Assembly: GCA_963749145.1 (NCBI GenBank)
Contig: CAVVLN010000001.1
Coordinates: 1,178,001 to 1,242,000 of the forward strand
From: JASHPR01 sp963749145
GTDB lineage: Bacteria > Actinomycetota > Actinomycetes > Streptosporangiales > Streptosporangiaceae
DNA length: 64,000 bases
Direction: 5' to 3'
Shown in pieces: positions 26,080-34,474 of this stretch. The notes beneath the pieces were generated by a model, which was not told where the DNA came from, ran no database searches, and was given only the letters and a program-made list of their open reading frames with translations. The position numbers and the translations under genes were made by a program. Every line of letters begins with the position of its first letter. The stretch's first letter is position 1.

Positions 26080-27137
26080 CGGGCGGCCGCCGTCGTGGTC
26101 AGCGCGTCGCGCAGCGCGTCTTCCCACCCGCCGGTGGTCGCCGGGGCGCCGGAGCCGAGCACGCCGGACACGGCGGCGTCGAGGTCGGCCGCGGCCCGCG
26201 CCTGGCCGAGGTGGTCCAGCATCAGCGCCGCCGACAGCACCGCGCCCGCCGGGTTCGCCCGGCCGGTGCCCGCGATGTCCGGGGCCGACCCGTGCACCGG
26301 CTCGAACACCGAGGGGCCGGTGCGGTCCGGGTTGAGGTTCCCGCTCGGCGCGACGCCGAGGCCGCCGGTCAGCGCGGCGCCCAGGTCGGACAGGATGTCG
26401 CCGAACAGGTTGTCGGTGACAATCACGTCGAACCGCCCCGGGTCGTCGACGAGGTACAGGCAGGCCGCGTCGACGTGGGCGTAGTCGAGCGGGATCCCCG
26501 CCTCGGCCGCCACCTCGCCCGCCACCCGCCGCCACAGGTCGCCGGCGTGGGTCAGCACGTTGGTCTTGTGCACCAGGGTCAGCCGCCCGCGCCGCCGCGA
26601 CGCCAGGCTGGCGGCGTACCGCACGCAGCGCTCCACCCCGGCCCGGGTGTTCAGCGACTCCTCGGTCGCGCTCTCGAACGCGGTGCCGCGGTGCACGGTC
26701 CCGCCCGCCCCCGCGTACAGGCCCTCGGTGTTCTCGCGCACGATCACGAAGTCGAGGGCCTCGTGCTTGTGCCGGGCCACCGCCGCGGCCACGCCGGGGC
26801 GCAGCTTGGACGGGCGCAGGTTCACGTAGAGGTCGAGCTCGGCGCGCAGTCGCAGCAGCAGCCCGCGCTCCAGCACGCCGGGCGGCACGTCCGGGTGGCC
26901 GACCGCGCCGAGCAGGATCGCGTCGGTCTTGCGCAGGTCGTCGAGCACCGGGTCGGGCAGCACCTCGCCGGTGGCCAGGAAGTGCTGGGCCCCGAGCGGG
27001 CAGGCCCGCCAGTCGACCGCGAACCCGTGCCGCGCGGCGACCGCGTCGACGCAGTCCCGCGCCACCGCGGTGACCTCGGGCCCGATCCCGTCCCCGGGCA
27101 GGTGCGCGACCGCGTAGGACCGGCCTGGGGCCGTCAT
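26076..27137 (-). CDS. leuB: 3-isopropylmalate dehydrogenase
   Basis: A 353-residue NAD-dependent beta-decarboxylating dehydrogenase. It starts with LPGDGIGPEVTAVA, has LYVNLRPSKLRPG and RENTEGLYAG for substrate and metal binding, TDNLFGDILSDLGAAL with the metal Asp residues, and EPVHGSAPDIAGTGRANP for cofactor binding. It oxidises 3-isopropylmalate in leucine synthesis and 3-methylmalate in the citramalate route. The ATG overlaps the ilvC stop. Confidence 0.95.
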   Translation of the reverse strand: MTAPGRSYAVAHLPGDGIGPEVTAVARDCVDAVAARHGFAVDWRACPLGAQHFLATGEVLPDPVLDDLRKTDAILLGAVGHPDVPPGVLERGLLLRLRAELDLYVNLRPSKLRPGVAAAVARHKHEALDFVIVRENTEGLYAGAGGTVHRGTAFESATEESLNTRAGVERCVRYAASLASRRRGRLTLVHKTNVLTHAGDLWRRVAGEVAAEAGIPLDYAHVDAACLYLVDDPGRFDVIVTDNLFGDILSDLGAALTGGLGVAPSGNLNPDRTGPSVFEPVHGSAPDIAGTGRANPAGAVLSAALMLDHLGQARAAADLDAAVSGVLGSGAPATTGGWEDALRDALTTTAAAR

Positions 27138-28162
27138 ACGTCCGCTCCGTTGGCTTCGTCCCGGTCGGTGGGCGCGTCGAGCCAGCTCATCATCTGGCGC
27201 AGCGGGCGGCCGACGGTCTCGACCTGGCTGCTGGCCGCGGCGGCGCGCAGCCGCTCGAAGTTGGGCCGCCCGGCGTCGTCCTCGGCGATCCACTCCCGGG
27301 CGAAGTCGCCGGACCTGATGTCGGTCAGGATCTTGGCCATGGCCTCCCGGGTGGGCGCCCCGATCACCCGCTCGCCGCGGGTGAGGTCGCCGTACTCGGC
27401 GGTGTCGCTGACCGAGTAGCGCATCCACCTCATGCCGCCCTCGTACATCAGGTCGACGATCAGCTTCAGCTCGTGCAGGCACTCGAAGTAGGCGACCTCG
27501 GGCTGGTAGCCGGCCGAGACCAGGGTCTCGAACCCCGCGTTCACCAGGGCGGTCACTCCCCCGCAGAGCACCGCCTGCTCGCCGAACAGGTCGCTCTCGG
27601 TCTCCTCCTGGAACGTGGTGACCAGGGCCCCGGCCTTGGTCCCGCCGATCCCGCAGGCGTAGGACAGGGCCAGGTCCCAGGCCTTGCCGGTCGCGTCCTG
27701 GGCCACGGCGACCAGCACCGGGGTGCCCTGCCCGGCCTCGAACTGGCGCCGGACCAGGTGCCCGGGGGCCTTGGGCGCCACCATCGCGACGTCCACGTCG
27801 GGCGGCGGGGTGATGTAGCCGAAGTGGATGTTGAAGCCGTGCGCGAACAGCAGCGCGTCACCCGGCCGCAGGTTCGGCGCGATCGCCTCGGCGTAGAGCT
27901 TGCGCTGGCCGGTGTCCGGCGTGAGCACCATGATCACGTCCGCCCAGGCGCACGCGTCGGCGGGCGTGGTGACCGTGAGGCCCTCGGCCTCGGCCCGCGG
28001 CCGGGATTTCGAGCCCTCGGGCAGGCCCACCCGGACCTCGCAGCCCGAGTCGCGCAGGTTCAGGGCGTGGGCGTGGCCCTGCGAGCCGTAGCCGAGCACG
28101 GCGACCTTGCGGCCCTGGATCACGCCGAGGTCGGCGTCGGTGTCGTAATACACGGTGGCCAT
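27134..28162 (-). CDS. ilvC: Ketol-acid reductoisomerase
   Basis: A 342-residue class I KARI. The N-terminal Rossmann domain has VLGYGSQGHAHALNL with GxGxxG, followed by VGLPEGSKSRPRAEAEGL, the NADPH phosphate-binding loop. The C-terminal helical domain has metal ligands in DLFGEQAVLCGG and the end of the substrate site at YSVSDTAEYGDL. It isomerises and reduces acetolactate or acetohydroxybutyrate. It starts at ATG 28162, 63 nt after ilvN. Confidence 0.96.
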   Translation of the reverse strand: MATVYYDTDADLGVIQGRKVAVLGYGSQGHAHALNLRDSGCEVRVGLPEGSKSRPRAEAEGLTVTTPADACAWADVIMVLTPDTGQRKLYAEAIAPNLRPGDALLFAHGFNIHFGYITPPPDVDVAMVAPKAPGHLVRRQFEAGQGTPVLVAVAQDATGKAWDLALSYACGIGGTKAGALVTTFQEETESDLFGEQAVLCGGVTALVNAGFETLVSAGYQPEVAYFECLHELKLIVDLMYEGGMRWMRYSVSDTAEYGDLTRGERVIGAPTREAMAKILTDIRSGDFAREWIAEDDAGRPNFERLRAAAASSQVETVGRPLRQMMSWLDAPTDRDEANGADV

Positions 28163-28225
28163 GGGTTAATTTCCTCTCAGGCTGGGTCAGTCAGGTCGGT
28201 CAGGTCTTGGCGCACAGGTTCTGGC

Positions 28226-28792
28226 TCACACGGCCTCGGCCACGGCCACAGCCTCGGCCTCCGCCTCGGCCACGGCCGGGGCGGCGACGGCCAGGCCGCG
28301 GTCGGTGATCGTGCCGCTGCCGCGGGACATGGCGATCCGCCCGGTGCGCACGAGCTCGCACGTGCCGTAGCGTTCCAGGTTCTGCAGCAGGGAATCGAGC
28401 TTGCCCGGGCTGCTGGTGGCCTCGAGGATCACCGTCTCCGGGCTCATGTCCACGACGTTGGCGTGGAACACGGTAGCCACCTCGAGCAGCTCGCCGCGCA
28501 GCGCCGGGTCGATCCTGACCTTGATCAGCGCCAGCTCGCGCTCCACCGCGGCGTGGTGGTCGAGCTCGACCACCTTCAGCACCCGGACCAGCTTGTCCAG
28601 CTGCTTGGCCACCTGCTCGACCGGCGTGGACGCGCCGTCCACGACGATCGTCATCCGGCTCACCCGCTCGTCCTCGGTCGGCCCGACGGCCAGCGACGAG
28701 ATGTTGAACGCGCGCCGGGAGAACAGGCCGGCCACGTGGGCCAGCACCCCGGGCTTGTTCTCGACCAGCACCGACAGGGTGTGGGTACTCAT
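28226..28792 (-). CDS. ilvN: Acetolactate synthase small (regulatory) subunit
   Basis: A 188-residue regulatory subunit. The N-terminal ACT domain is HTLSVLVENKPGVLAHVAGLF with the Asn/Lys/Pro/Gly loop that binds valine in this family; the C-terminal domain follows (ARELALIK-like region, then NVVDMSPETVILEATSSPGK). The tail after about residue 165 is an Ala/Glu/Val-rich repeat-like extension not usual for IlvN. The ATG overlaps the ilvB stop by 4 nt. Confidence 0.95.
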   Translation of the reverse strand: MSTHTLSVLVENKPGVLAHVAGLFSRRAFNISSLAVGPTEDERVSRMTIVVDGASTPVEQVAKQLDKLVRVLKVVELDHHAAVERELALIKVRIDPALRGELLEVATVFHANVVDMSPETVILEATSSPGKLDSLLQNLERYGTCELVRTGRIAMSRGSGTITDRGLAVAAPAVAEAEAEAVAVAEAV

Positions 28793-30591
28793 CGGGCCAG
28801 CACCTCCTGGGTCTTGGCCGGCTGGGCCTGCTCGCCGCGCAGCTCGCGCCGCGTCGCCTCGCGCTGCTCCTCGGCGCTGAACTCGGGCCCGAGCGCGATC
28901 TCGTCGTTGGGCCGTCCCGCCGGGACCATAGGGAACACGCCCTCGCGGTCATGCACCCGGAAGTCCACCACCGTGGGCACGTCGGTCGTGGCCAGAGCCT
29001 TGTCGAGTACCGCGTCCACGTCGTCGGCCCGCTCGCAGCGCAGCCCCTGGCAGCCGTAGGCCTCGGCCAGCTTGACGTAGTCCGGGATCGCCGTGCCCAG
29101 CTCGACCTCGGAGTAGCGCTCCTCGTAGAACAGCTCCTGCCACTGCCGGACCATGCCGAGGAACCCGTTGTTGAAGATCAGCACCTTGATCGGCAGGTGC
29201 TCGATCGCGCAGGTGGCCAGCTCCTGGGCGGTCATCTGGAAGCAGCCGTCGCCGTCGATCGCGACCACCAGCTCGCCGGGCCTGCCCACCTGCGCGCCCA
29301 TCGCGGCCGGGACCGCGAAGCCCATCGTGCCGAGGCCGCCGGAGTTGATCCAGGACCGCGGCCGGGTGAACGAGAAGTGCTGGGCGGCGTGCATCTGGTG
29401 CTGGCCGACGCCGGCCACCACGACCGCCTCGCCGCCGGTGAGCGCGGACAGCCGCTCCACCACGTGCTGCGGCTTCAGCGGGCCGTCCGCCTCCTGGGTG
29501 TAGCGCAGCGGGAACCGCCGCTTCCAGTCGCCGATGCCGCGCAGCCAGGCGCCGGTGTCGCCCGGGCCGTGCTCGGCGATCAGCGCGGCGAGGCTGTCCA
29601 CCAGGCCGGCCAGGGTCGCCCGCACGTCCCCGGTGATCGGCACGTCGGGCACCCGGTTCTTGCCGATCTCGGCCGGGTCGATGTCGGCGTGCACCACCTT
29701 GGCGCGGGGGGCGAAGTCGGCCAGCCGCCCGGTCACCCGGTCGTCGAACCGCGCGCCGAGCGCCACCAGCAGGTCGGCCTCCTGCAGCGCGGACACGGCC
29801 GTGTAGCAGCCGTGCATGCCCGGCATGCCGAGCGCGAGCGGGTGCGGGTCGGGGAACGCGCCGCGGGCCATCAGCGTCGTGGTGACCGGGGCCTGGGCCA
29901 GCTCGGCCAGCGCGAGCAGCTCGGCGTGCGCCCCGGCCTTGATCACGCCGCCGCCGACGTACAGGACCGGGCGCCTGGCCTGGCGCAGCAGCTCGGCCGC
30001 GCGCCGGATCAGCTCCGGGTCCGGGGCGCCGGGCAGCCGGTAGCCGGGCAGCGCCAGGGCGGGCGGCCAGGTCCCGCTCCCCCAGGTCATCGTCGCCTGC
30101 AGGATGTCCTTGGGCACGTCGACCAGCACCGGGCCGGGACGCCCGGTCGAGGCGATGTGGAAGGCCTCGGCGATCGCGGCCGGGATCCGCTCGGCCCGGG
30201 TGACCAGCTCGTTGTGCTTGGTGACCGGCAGCGTGATCCCGGTGATGTCGGCTTCCTGGAACGCGTCGCTGCCGATCATCGCGCTGGGCACCTGGCCGGT
30301 GATGGCGACGACCGGTACCGAGTCCATGTAGGCGTCGGCCAGCGCGGTGACCAGGTTGGTCGCGCCCGGGCCGCTGGTGACCAGGCAGACGCCGGGCCGG
30401 CCGGTGGCCCAGGCGTAGCCCTCGGCCGCGTGCCCCGCGCCCTGCTCGTGCCGGACGAGCACGTGCCGGAGCGTCGAGGACCGCAGCGGGTCGTAGGCCG
30501 GGAGTATCGCGCCGCCGGGAAGTCCGAAGACCACGTCGACGCCCTGCTGCTCGAGACTGCGCACCAGCGCCTGGGCTCCGGTCAGTTCCAC
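28789..30591 (-). CDS. ilvB: Acetolactate synthase large (catalytic) subunit
   Basis: A 600-residue ThDP enzyme making acetolactate and acetohydroxybutyrate. Features: FGLPGGAILPAYD, the activating Glu in RHEQGAGHAAEGYA, the central FAD-binding domain, and the ThDP/Mg motif from GDGCFQMTAQELATC to IFNN. The GTG start at 30591 follows AAGGAG. It is the first structural gene after the attenuator, so the whole ilvBNC-leuB-cimA-ilvD series is likely controlled there. Confidence 0.96.
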   Translation of the reverse strand: MELTGAQALVRSLEQQGVDVVFGLPGGAILPAYDPLRSSTLRHVLVRHEQGAGHAAEGYAWATGRPGVCLVTSGPGATNLVTALADAYMDSVPVVAITGQVPSAMIGSDAFQEADITGITLPVTKHNELVTRAERIPAAIAEAFHIASTGRPGPVLVDVPKDILQATMTWGSGTWPPALALPGYRLPGAPDPELIRRAAELLRQARRPVLYVGGGVIKAGAHAELLALAELAQAPVTTTLMARGAFPDPHPLALGMPGMHGCYTAVSALQEADLLVALGARFDDRVTGRLADFAPRAKVVHADIDPAEIGKNRVPDVPITGDVRATLAGLVDSLAALIAEHGPGDTGAWLRGIGDWKRRFPLRYTQEADGPLKPQHVVERLSALTGGEAVVVAGVGQHQMHAAQHFSFTRPRSWINSGGLGTMGFAVPAAMGAQVGRPGELVVAIDGDGCFQMTAQELATCAIEHLPIKVLIFNNGFLGMVRQWQELFYEERYSEVELGTAIPDYVKLAEAYGCQGLRCERADDVDAVLDKALATTDVPTVVDFRVHDREGVFPMVPAGRPNDEIALGPEFSAEEQREATRRELRGEQAQPAKTQEVLAR

Positions 30592-30626
30592 TTATTTGCT
30601 CCTTCGGTTCAGCCGCGAGTTCCAAC

Positions 30627-30659
30627 AAAAAACCTCCTCGCCGTCTGCGGCGTAGGAGG
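30627..30659 (-). terminator. Attenuator terminator of the ilv operon
   Basis: Read on the minus strand: CCTCCT-A-CGCCG, loop CAGA, CGGCG-AGGAGG, then TTTTTT. This is an intrinsic terminator between the leader peptide and ilvB, about 35 nt before the ilvB start. Confidence 0.88.
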
Positions 30660-30661
30660 TG

Positions 30662-30690
30662 AGCGCGAGCCTGGCGTGCGGGCTCGCGCT
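30662..30690 (-). promoter_or_regulatory. Pause hairpin of the ilv attenuator
   Basis: A perfect 10-bp stem, AGCGCGAGCC (30662-30671) with GGCTCGCGCT (30681-30690), around a 9-nt loop. It begins at the leader-peptide stop codon, so a ribosome at the stop would cover it, while a ribosome stalled at the Leu/Val/Ile codons would not. This is the layout expected of ribosome-mediated attenuation. Confidence 0.78.
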
Positions 30691-30727
30691 ACGTGATGAG
30701 GAGTACCAGGAATTGATCGATGCGCAT
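30689..30727 (-). CDS. ilv operon leader peptide
   Basis: A 12-residue ORF, MRIDQFLVLLIT, with five of its last six residues being branched-chain amino acids or Thr (L, V, L, L, I, T). ATG 30727 is preceded by GAGAAGG at good spacing. It is followed at once by the pause hairpin and the terminator before ilvB. When charged Leu/Val/Ile tRNAs are scarce the ribosome stalls and the terminator should fail to form, turning the ilv operon on. Confidence 0.88.
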   Translation of the reverse strand: MRIDQFLVLLIT

Positions 30728-30868
30728 GGCTGCCTTCTCGATCGGGCTGTGTTGCACGTCAGGATAACACTATCGGCGGGTGACCCGGCCCTTGCGTCGT
30801 TCGGGTGAACGTGCCGCGTCTTTCTCCGGCCAGCCGGGCCGGCCGGAGAAGGACCGCCAGCCGGGCCG

Positions 30869-32269
30869 CTAGCCGCGGGCCGGCGCCGCGGGCCGGCCGC
30901 CCCGGAACAGCAGGGCGGCGAGCACGGACCCGGCGGCGAACAGCCCGGCCGCCCACCAGAACGCCGTCGCATAGCTGTGCACCTGGGCCAGCGCGGCGAG
31001 CGCGGCGTCCGGCTGGCCCGCAGCGGCCAGGCGCGGGCTGAGGTGGCTGGCCAGGTAGGACGCGGCCGCGCTGGCCGCCACGGTGTTGAGCAGCGACGTG
31101 CCGATCGAGCCGCCGACCTGCTGCCCGGTGTTCACCACCGCCGACGCCACGCCGGCGTCGGACGGGGCGACGCCGGAGGTGCCGGTGTTCATCGACGGGG
31201 AGACGACGAAGCCGATGCCGGCGGCGGCGAGCAGCAGCGGCGGCAGGACGTCCGCCGCGTAGCTGGAGTGGACGCCGATCCGGGTCAGCCCGGCCAGGCC
31301 GGCCGCGGCGGCGAGCATGCCGGAGGCGACGAGGAACCGGGGGCCGATGCGCGGCAGCAGCACGATGTTGGCCAGGTTCGCGCCGATGACGATCGCCCCG
31401 ACCATCGGCAGGAAGGCGAGGCCGGTCGTGACCGGGCGCAGGCCCAGGGTCTCCTGCAGGTAGTAGGTCAGGAACAGGAAGATGCCGAACATGCCGGCGC
31501 CGGTGATGAGGATCGACAGGTCGGCGGCCGCCCGGTTGCGGTCGGCGACGACGCGCAGCGGCAGCAGCGGCTGCCTGGCCCGCGTCTCGATGTAGCCGAA
31601 CGCCGCCAGCAGCAGCGTGCCCGCGGCCAGGAAGCCCCAGGTCGCCGGGCTGTGCCAGCCGTAGCTGGCCGCGTTGGAGAACCCGTACACGATGCCGAAC
31701 ATGCCGGCCGCCTCGGCCATGAGCCCGGGCAGGTCGAACCCCGGCCGCGGCCCGGCCGCCGGCTGCCGCCGCAGCAGCACCATGGCGCCGGCGCCGGCGA
31801 TGACGGCGAAGGCGAGGTTCACGTACAGGCACCAGCGCCAGTCCAGGTACTCGGTCAGCAGCCCGCCGAGCAGCAGCCCGACCGCCCCGCCGGCGCCCGC
31901 GATCGCGCCGAAGACGCCGAACGCCTTGCCCCGGTCTTTCGTGCCCTCGAACGTGGTGGTGAGCAGCGACAGCGCGGCCGGGGCGAGGAGCGCGCCGAAG
32001 GCGCCCTGGCAGGCGCGCGCCGTGACCAGCATGCCGAAGCTGCCCGCGGCCCCGCCGACCGCGGACGCGCCCGCGAAGCCGGCCAGGCCCGCGATGAACG
32101 TGGCCTTCCGGCCGATCATGTCGGTGAGCCGGCCGCCGAGCAGCAGCAGGCTGCCGAAGGCGAGGGCGTAGGCGGTGACCACCCATTGCCGCTGGATGTC
32201 GGAGAAGTGCAGGGCCTGCTGCGCCGACGGCAGCGCGATGTTCACGATCGTCGCGTCGAGCACGACCAT
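30869..32269 (-). CDS. DHA2-type MFS efflux transporter, 5' end apparently frameshifted
   Basis: The open frame gives 466 residues of a 14-TM drug:H+ antiporter. It starts inside TM1 (MVVLDATIVNIALPSAQ), with WVVTAYALAFGSLLLLGGRLTD (motif A region) and repeated helices to the end. The likely true start is ATG 32424, which has a GAAGGGA ribosome-binding site and encodes MSNAAA. That frame stops early, but one extra base near 32405-32410 would join it to the missing TM1 sequence DPRRWLILAVVALAQL. No ATG/GTG/TTG is available upstream in the transporter frame. Divergent from a TetR gene that probably represses it. Confidence 0.85.
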   Translation of the reverse strand: MVVLDATIVNIALPSAQQALHFSDIQRQWVVTAYALAFGSLLLLGGRLTDMIGRKATFIAGLAGFAGASAVGGAAGSFGMLVTARACQGAFGALLAPAALSLLTTTFEGTKDRGKAFGVFGAIAGAGGAVGLLLGGLLTEYLDWRWCLYVNLAFAVIAGAGAMVLLRRQPAAGPRPGFDLPGLMAEAAGMFGIVYGFSNAASYGWHSPATWGFLAAGTLLLAAFGYIETRARQPLLPLRVVADRNRAAADLSILITGAGMFGIFLFLTYYLQETLGLRPVTTGLAFLPMVGAIVIGANLANIVLLPRIGPRFLVASGMLAAAAGLAGLTRIGVHSSYAADVLPPLLLAAAGIGFVVSPSMNTGTSGVAPSDAGVASAVVNTGQQVGGSIGTSLLNTVAASAAASYLASHLSPRLAAAGQPDAALAALAQVHSYATAFWWAAGLFAAGSVLAALLFRGGRPAAPARG

Positions 32270-32473
32270 CAGCTGGGCCAGCGCGACGACGGCCAGGATG
32301 AGCCAGCGCCGGGGGTCGGCGCCCGCCGTCCCGGCGGGCGGCTGCGGCCGCGCGCTGGCCCGGAGGTGAGCGTGGCTGGCCTGGTCCGGAGCGGACCAGC
32401 CAGCCGTGCGGCGGCGTTACTCATCGCGGGTTTCCCTTCGGCTCCGTCCAGTCGGTATTTCCCGCACTCTAAC

Positions 32474-32501
32474 GCAAGTTTGCAGTCTAGTGCAATATTG
32501 C
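32474..32501. promoter_or_regulatory. Twin operator between the MFS pump and tetR genes
   Basis: Two palindromes, GCAAGTTTGC (32474-32483, arms GCAA/TTGC) and GCAATATTGC (32492-32501, fully palindromic), are centred 18 bp apart and form part of an 18-bp direct repeat. On the minus strand they overlap a good promoter: TTGCAC, 17 bp, TTAGAG. Binding by the adjacent TetR protein would block the pump promoter and probably its own. Confidence 0.65.
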
Positions 32502-32522
32502 TGCCCGATGTACACTTGCCGC

Positions 32523-33101
32523 ATGACCGAGACCGGACTGCGCGAGCGCAGCAAGGCCCGCCGCCGGGCGGCGATCATCCGCGCCGCCTATGAGCTGTTC
32601 GCCGAGCGCGGCTACGACGCGACCACGGTGGCCGACATCGCCGCGGCGGCCGAGGTAGCGCCGCGGACCGTCGCAATGTACTTCCCGGCCAAGCAGGACA
32701 TCGCGCTGTCGCGGTTCAGCGAGGGGATGACGAGCCTGGGCGAGGCGATCCGCGGCCGGCGGCCCGGTGAGACGCTCACCGACGTCCTCGGCCGCTGGCT
32801 GCGCGGCGCCGAGGTCGAGGCGGCCGACCCGGACCTGGTGGCCCTCGGGCGCCGGATGTTCGCGGCCAATCCCGGGCTGGGGGCGCTGCGCGCGGCCCGG
32901 ATGACCGCGGCCATCCAGGCCGGGGCGGCCGTCATCGCGGCCGACACGGGCCTAGACCCCGACGCCGCCGGCCCGCGGCTGGCGGCGGCGGCCATCGCGG
33001 CGATCGTGATGGAGATCCTGGACACCGAGCCGGGCGCCGGGCGCGAGGCGGCCGTCGCCGCCGCGCTGCGGTTCCTGACGGCCGGGATCGCCGCGCTCTG
33101 A
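32523..33101 (+). CDS. TetR/AcrR-family repressor
   Basis: A 192-residue regulator. The N-terminal HTH is KARRRAAIIRAAYELFAERGYDATTVADIAAAAEVAPRTVAMYF in two linked pieces, typical of TetR proteins. The C-terminal ligand domain is Ala-rich and helical. It is divergent from the DHA2 pump and next to paired palindromes, so it is probably the local ligand-released repressor of the pump. The ATG at 32523 lies close to a possible TACACT -10 element, so the mRNA may have little or no leader. Confidence 0.9.
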   Translation: MTETGLRERSKARRRAAIIRAAYELFAERGYDATTVADIAAAAEVAPRTVAMYFPAKQDIALSRFSEGMTSLGEAIRGRRPGETLTDVLGRWLRGAEVEAADPDLVALGRRMFAANPGLGALRAARMTAAIQAGAAVIAADTGLDPDAAGPRLAAAAIAAIVMEILDTEPGAGREAAVAAALRFLTAGIAAL

Positions 33102-33231
33102 TCGCCGCCCGGCCTGGGGCGGTGACTGGCCGGCGAGCACGACATCGCCGCCGTCGACGCGCCAACACCGATGGCGCCGGCCCAGGCAGCCGACCCGTTC
33201 CCGGGCAGGCTGCGCTGAACCGGCGTCGCTG

Positions 33232-33248
33232 CGCCCCCTCAGGGGGCG
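33232..33248. terminator. Bidirectional hairpin terminator
   Basis: CGCCCCC-TCA-GGGGGCG is a perfect 7-bp stem with a 3-nt loop between the tetR stop and the convergent universal-stress gene (stop at 33252). It can serve both directions; no T-tract. Confidence 0.6.
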
Positions 33249-33251
33249 GCC

Positions 33252-33691
33252 TCACCTCGCATGCGGGACGATCACGACCGGGCATGCCGAGTGCTGGACG
33301 ACCTCGCTGCTCACCGAGCCCATCAGCAGCCGGGCAAAGCCGCTGCCGCCGCGTGCCCCCAGGACGACCATGTCGGCATCGTGCGAAGCATCGACCAGTT
33401 CCTTGACCACAAAGCCGCTCAAAGCCCGGACCGTCACCGACGCCGGGCCGGCCCCGCCCGCCGGCTAGTTGCCTTCTGCGTCATCTCCTCAGCGGCCTGT
33501 TGCACCGCGTCGAGGAGGGGCTTGTCCGGCGGCCCGATCACCGGGATGCCGCCCCAGTAGCTCTTCGCGACCTCGTGCACGGCTACGACGGTGAGCGGGA
33601 CATGCAGCGCCGCTGCCTGTCTCATGGCCCAGTCGAGCGCGCGTTCGGAGTTAGGTGAGCCGTCTACGCCCACAACGATTCCCGCCACCAC
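33252..33691 (-). pseudogene. Universal stress protein (UspA family), frameshifted
   Basis: Two frames together make one UspA protein of about 145 residues. The first, from GTG 33691 with AAGGAG upstream, gives VAGIVVGVDGSPNSERALDW and runs to about 33435. The second gives LSGFVVKELVDASHDADMVVLG and the ATP-binding end GARGGSGFARLLMGSVSSEV with CPVVIVPHAR. One base added in the GC-rich stretch near 33445-33465 restores the whole frame. As written the product stops before the nucleotide-binding GxxG-9x-GS motif, so it would not bind ATP. Sequencing error or a recent mutation are both possible. Confidence 0.82.
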
Positions 33692-33811
33692 CTGCTCCTT
33701 CCCCTTAGCCGCCGCCGCGGCGGCCATGAGTTCTGAGTCTTCATGATCGGGCCAGCCGAGCTGGCCGCGGTAGGCGGCTCGTACTGTGCCGCGTCACAGC
33801 CATGACGGCAA

Positions 33812-34429
33812 TTATGACCTCCCGGGCCGCCGCTTCCCGGGCGAAGCCCGGTCCGCGTTGCGCGTGGTGGCGGCGTCGTGACGCTCGAGCGGGACGGAGA
33901 ACTCGGTGATGCCCTGCTTGATGACCTGCCCGGCGAGCCCGCCCGCGCCTTCGACCAGGGCGGCGACGGGGCGGTTCCCGGCGAAGTATGAGGCAGTGAA
34001 GGTGACGATGCCCCGCTCCATGGCCGCTTCGGCGAGAAGGGACATGAGCGCAGTCGCCAGGCCTGCGCGCCGCCAGGAGGGGCTGACCGCGACGGCGACT
34101 TCCGCCACGTCAGCGCTGATCTGTTCGTAGCGGGCGATGGCCACGCCGCGCCGGGTGGCCGGGTCGATGGCCACGAGCGCGAACCGGTGCCGGTAATCGA
34201 CGTTGGTCAGATGTGCGAGCAGCGCGGGCGTGACCGGCGGCGGACCGCCGAGGAACCGGCGTCGCAGAGTGTCGGCATCCGCCGTCCTGATCGCGTCGGC
34301 CAACTCGGGCGCATCGCTGGGCAGAACGGGCCGCACGAATACTCGCCGCCCGTCGGACAGGGTCACCAGCCGCTGGTACTCCTCGGGATAGCCAGGCGGC
34401 AGGCTCGCCAGGACTCTGTTCACAGGCAA
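33812..34429 (-). CDS. GNAT-family N-acetyltransferase
   Basis: A 205-residue acetyltransferase. After a strand with RVFVRPVLPSDAPELADAI, the core is VAEVAVAVSPSWRRAGLATALMSLL, where WRRAGLATAL is the acetyl-CoA pyrophosphate-binding motif A, followed by FTASYFAGNRPVAALVEGAG. Substrate unknown; similar domains acetylate small molecules or protein lysines. TTG 34429 or GTG 34423 are possible starts; neither has a strong ribosome-binding site. Confidence 0.85.
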   Translation of the reverse strand: MPVNRVLASLPPGYPEEYQRLVTLSDGRRVFVRPVLPSDAPELADAIRTADADTLRRRFLGGPPPVTPALLAHLTNVDYRHRFALVAIDPATRRGVAIARYEQISADVAEVAVAVSPSWRRAGLATALMSLLAEAAMERGIVTFTASYFAGNRPVAALVEGAGGLAGQVIKQGITEFSVPLERHDAATTRNADRASPGKRRPGRS

Positions 34430-34474
34430 CCACGCTGCCCGTCCGGCGCGCGGGCCAGGTAGGGCCGTTCGTCC

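Noticed and set aside
28226..28952. Extended minus-strand frame over ilvN
   Set aside because: Out of frame with ilvN and overlaps the end of ilvB; the real ilvN frame has the ACT domain.
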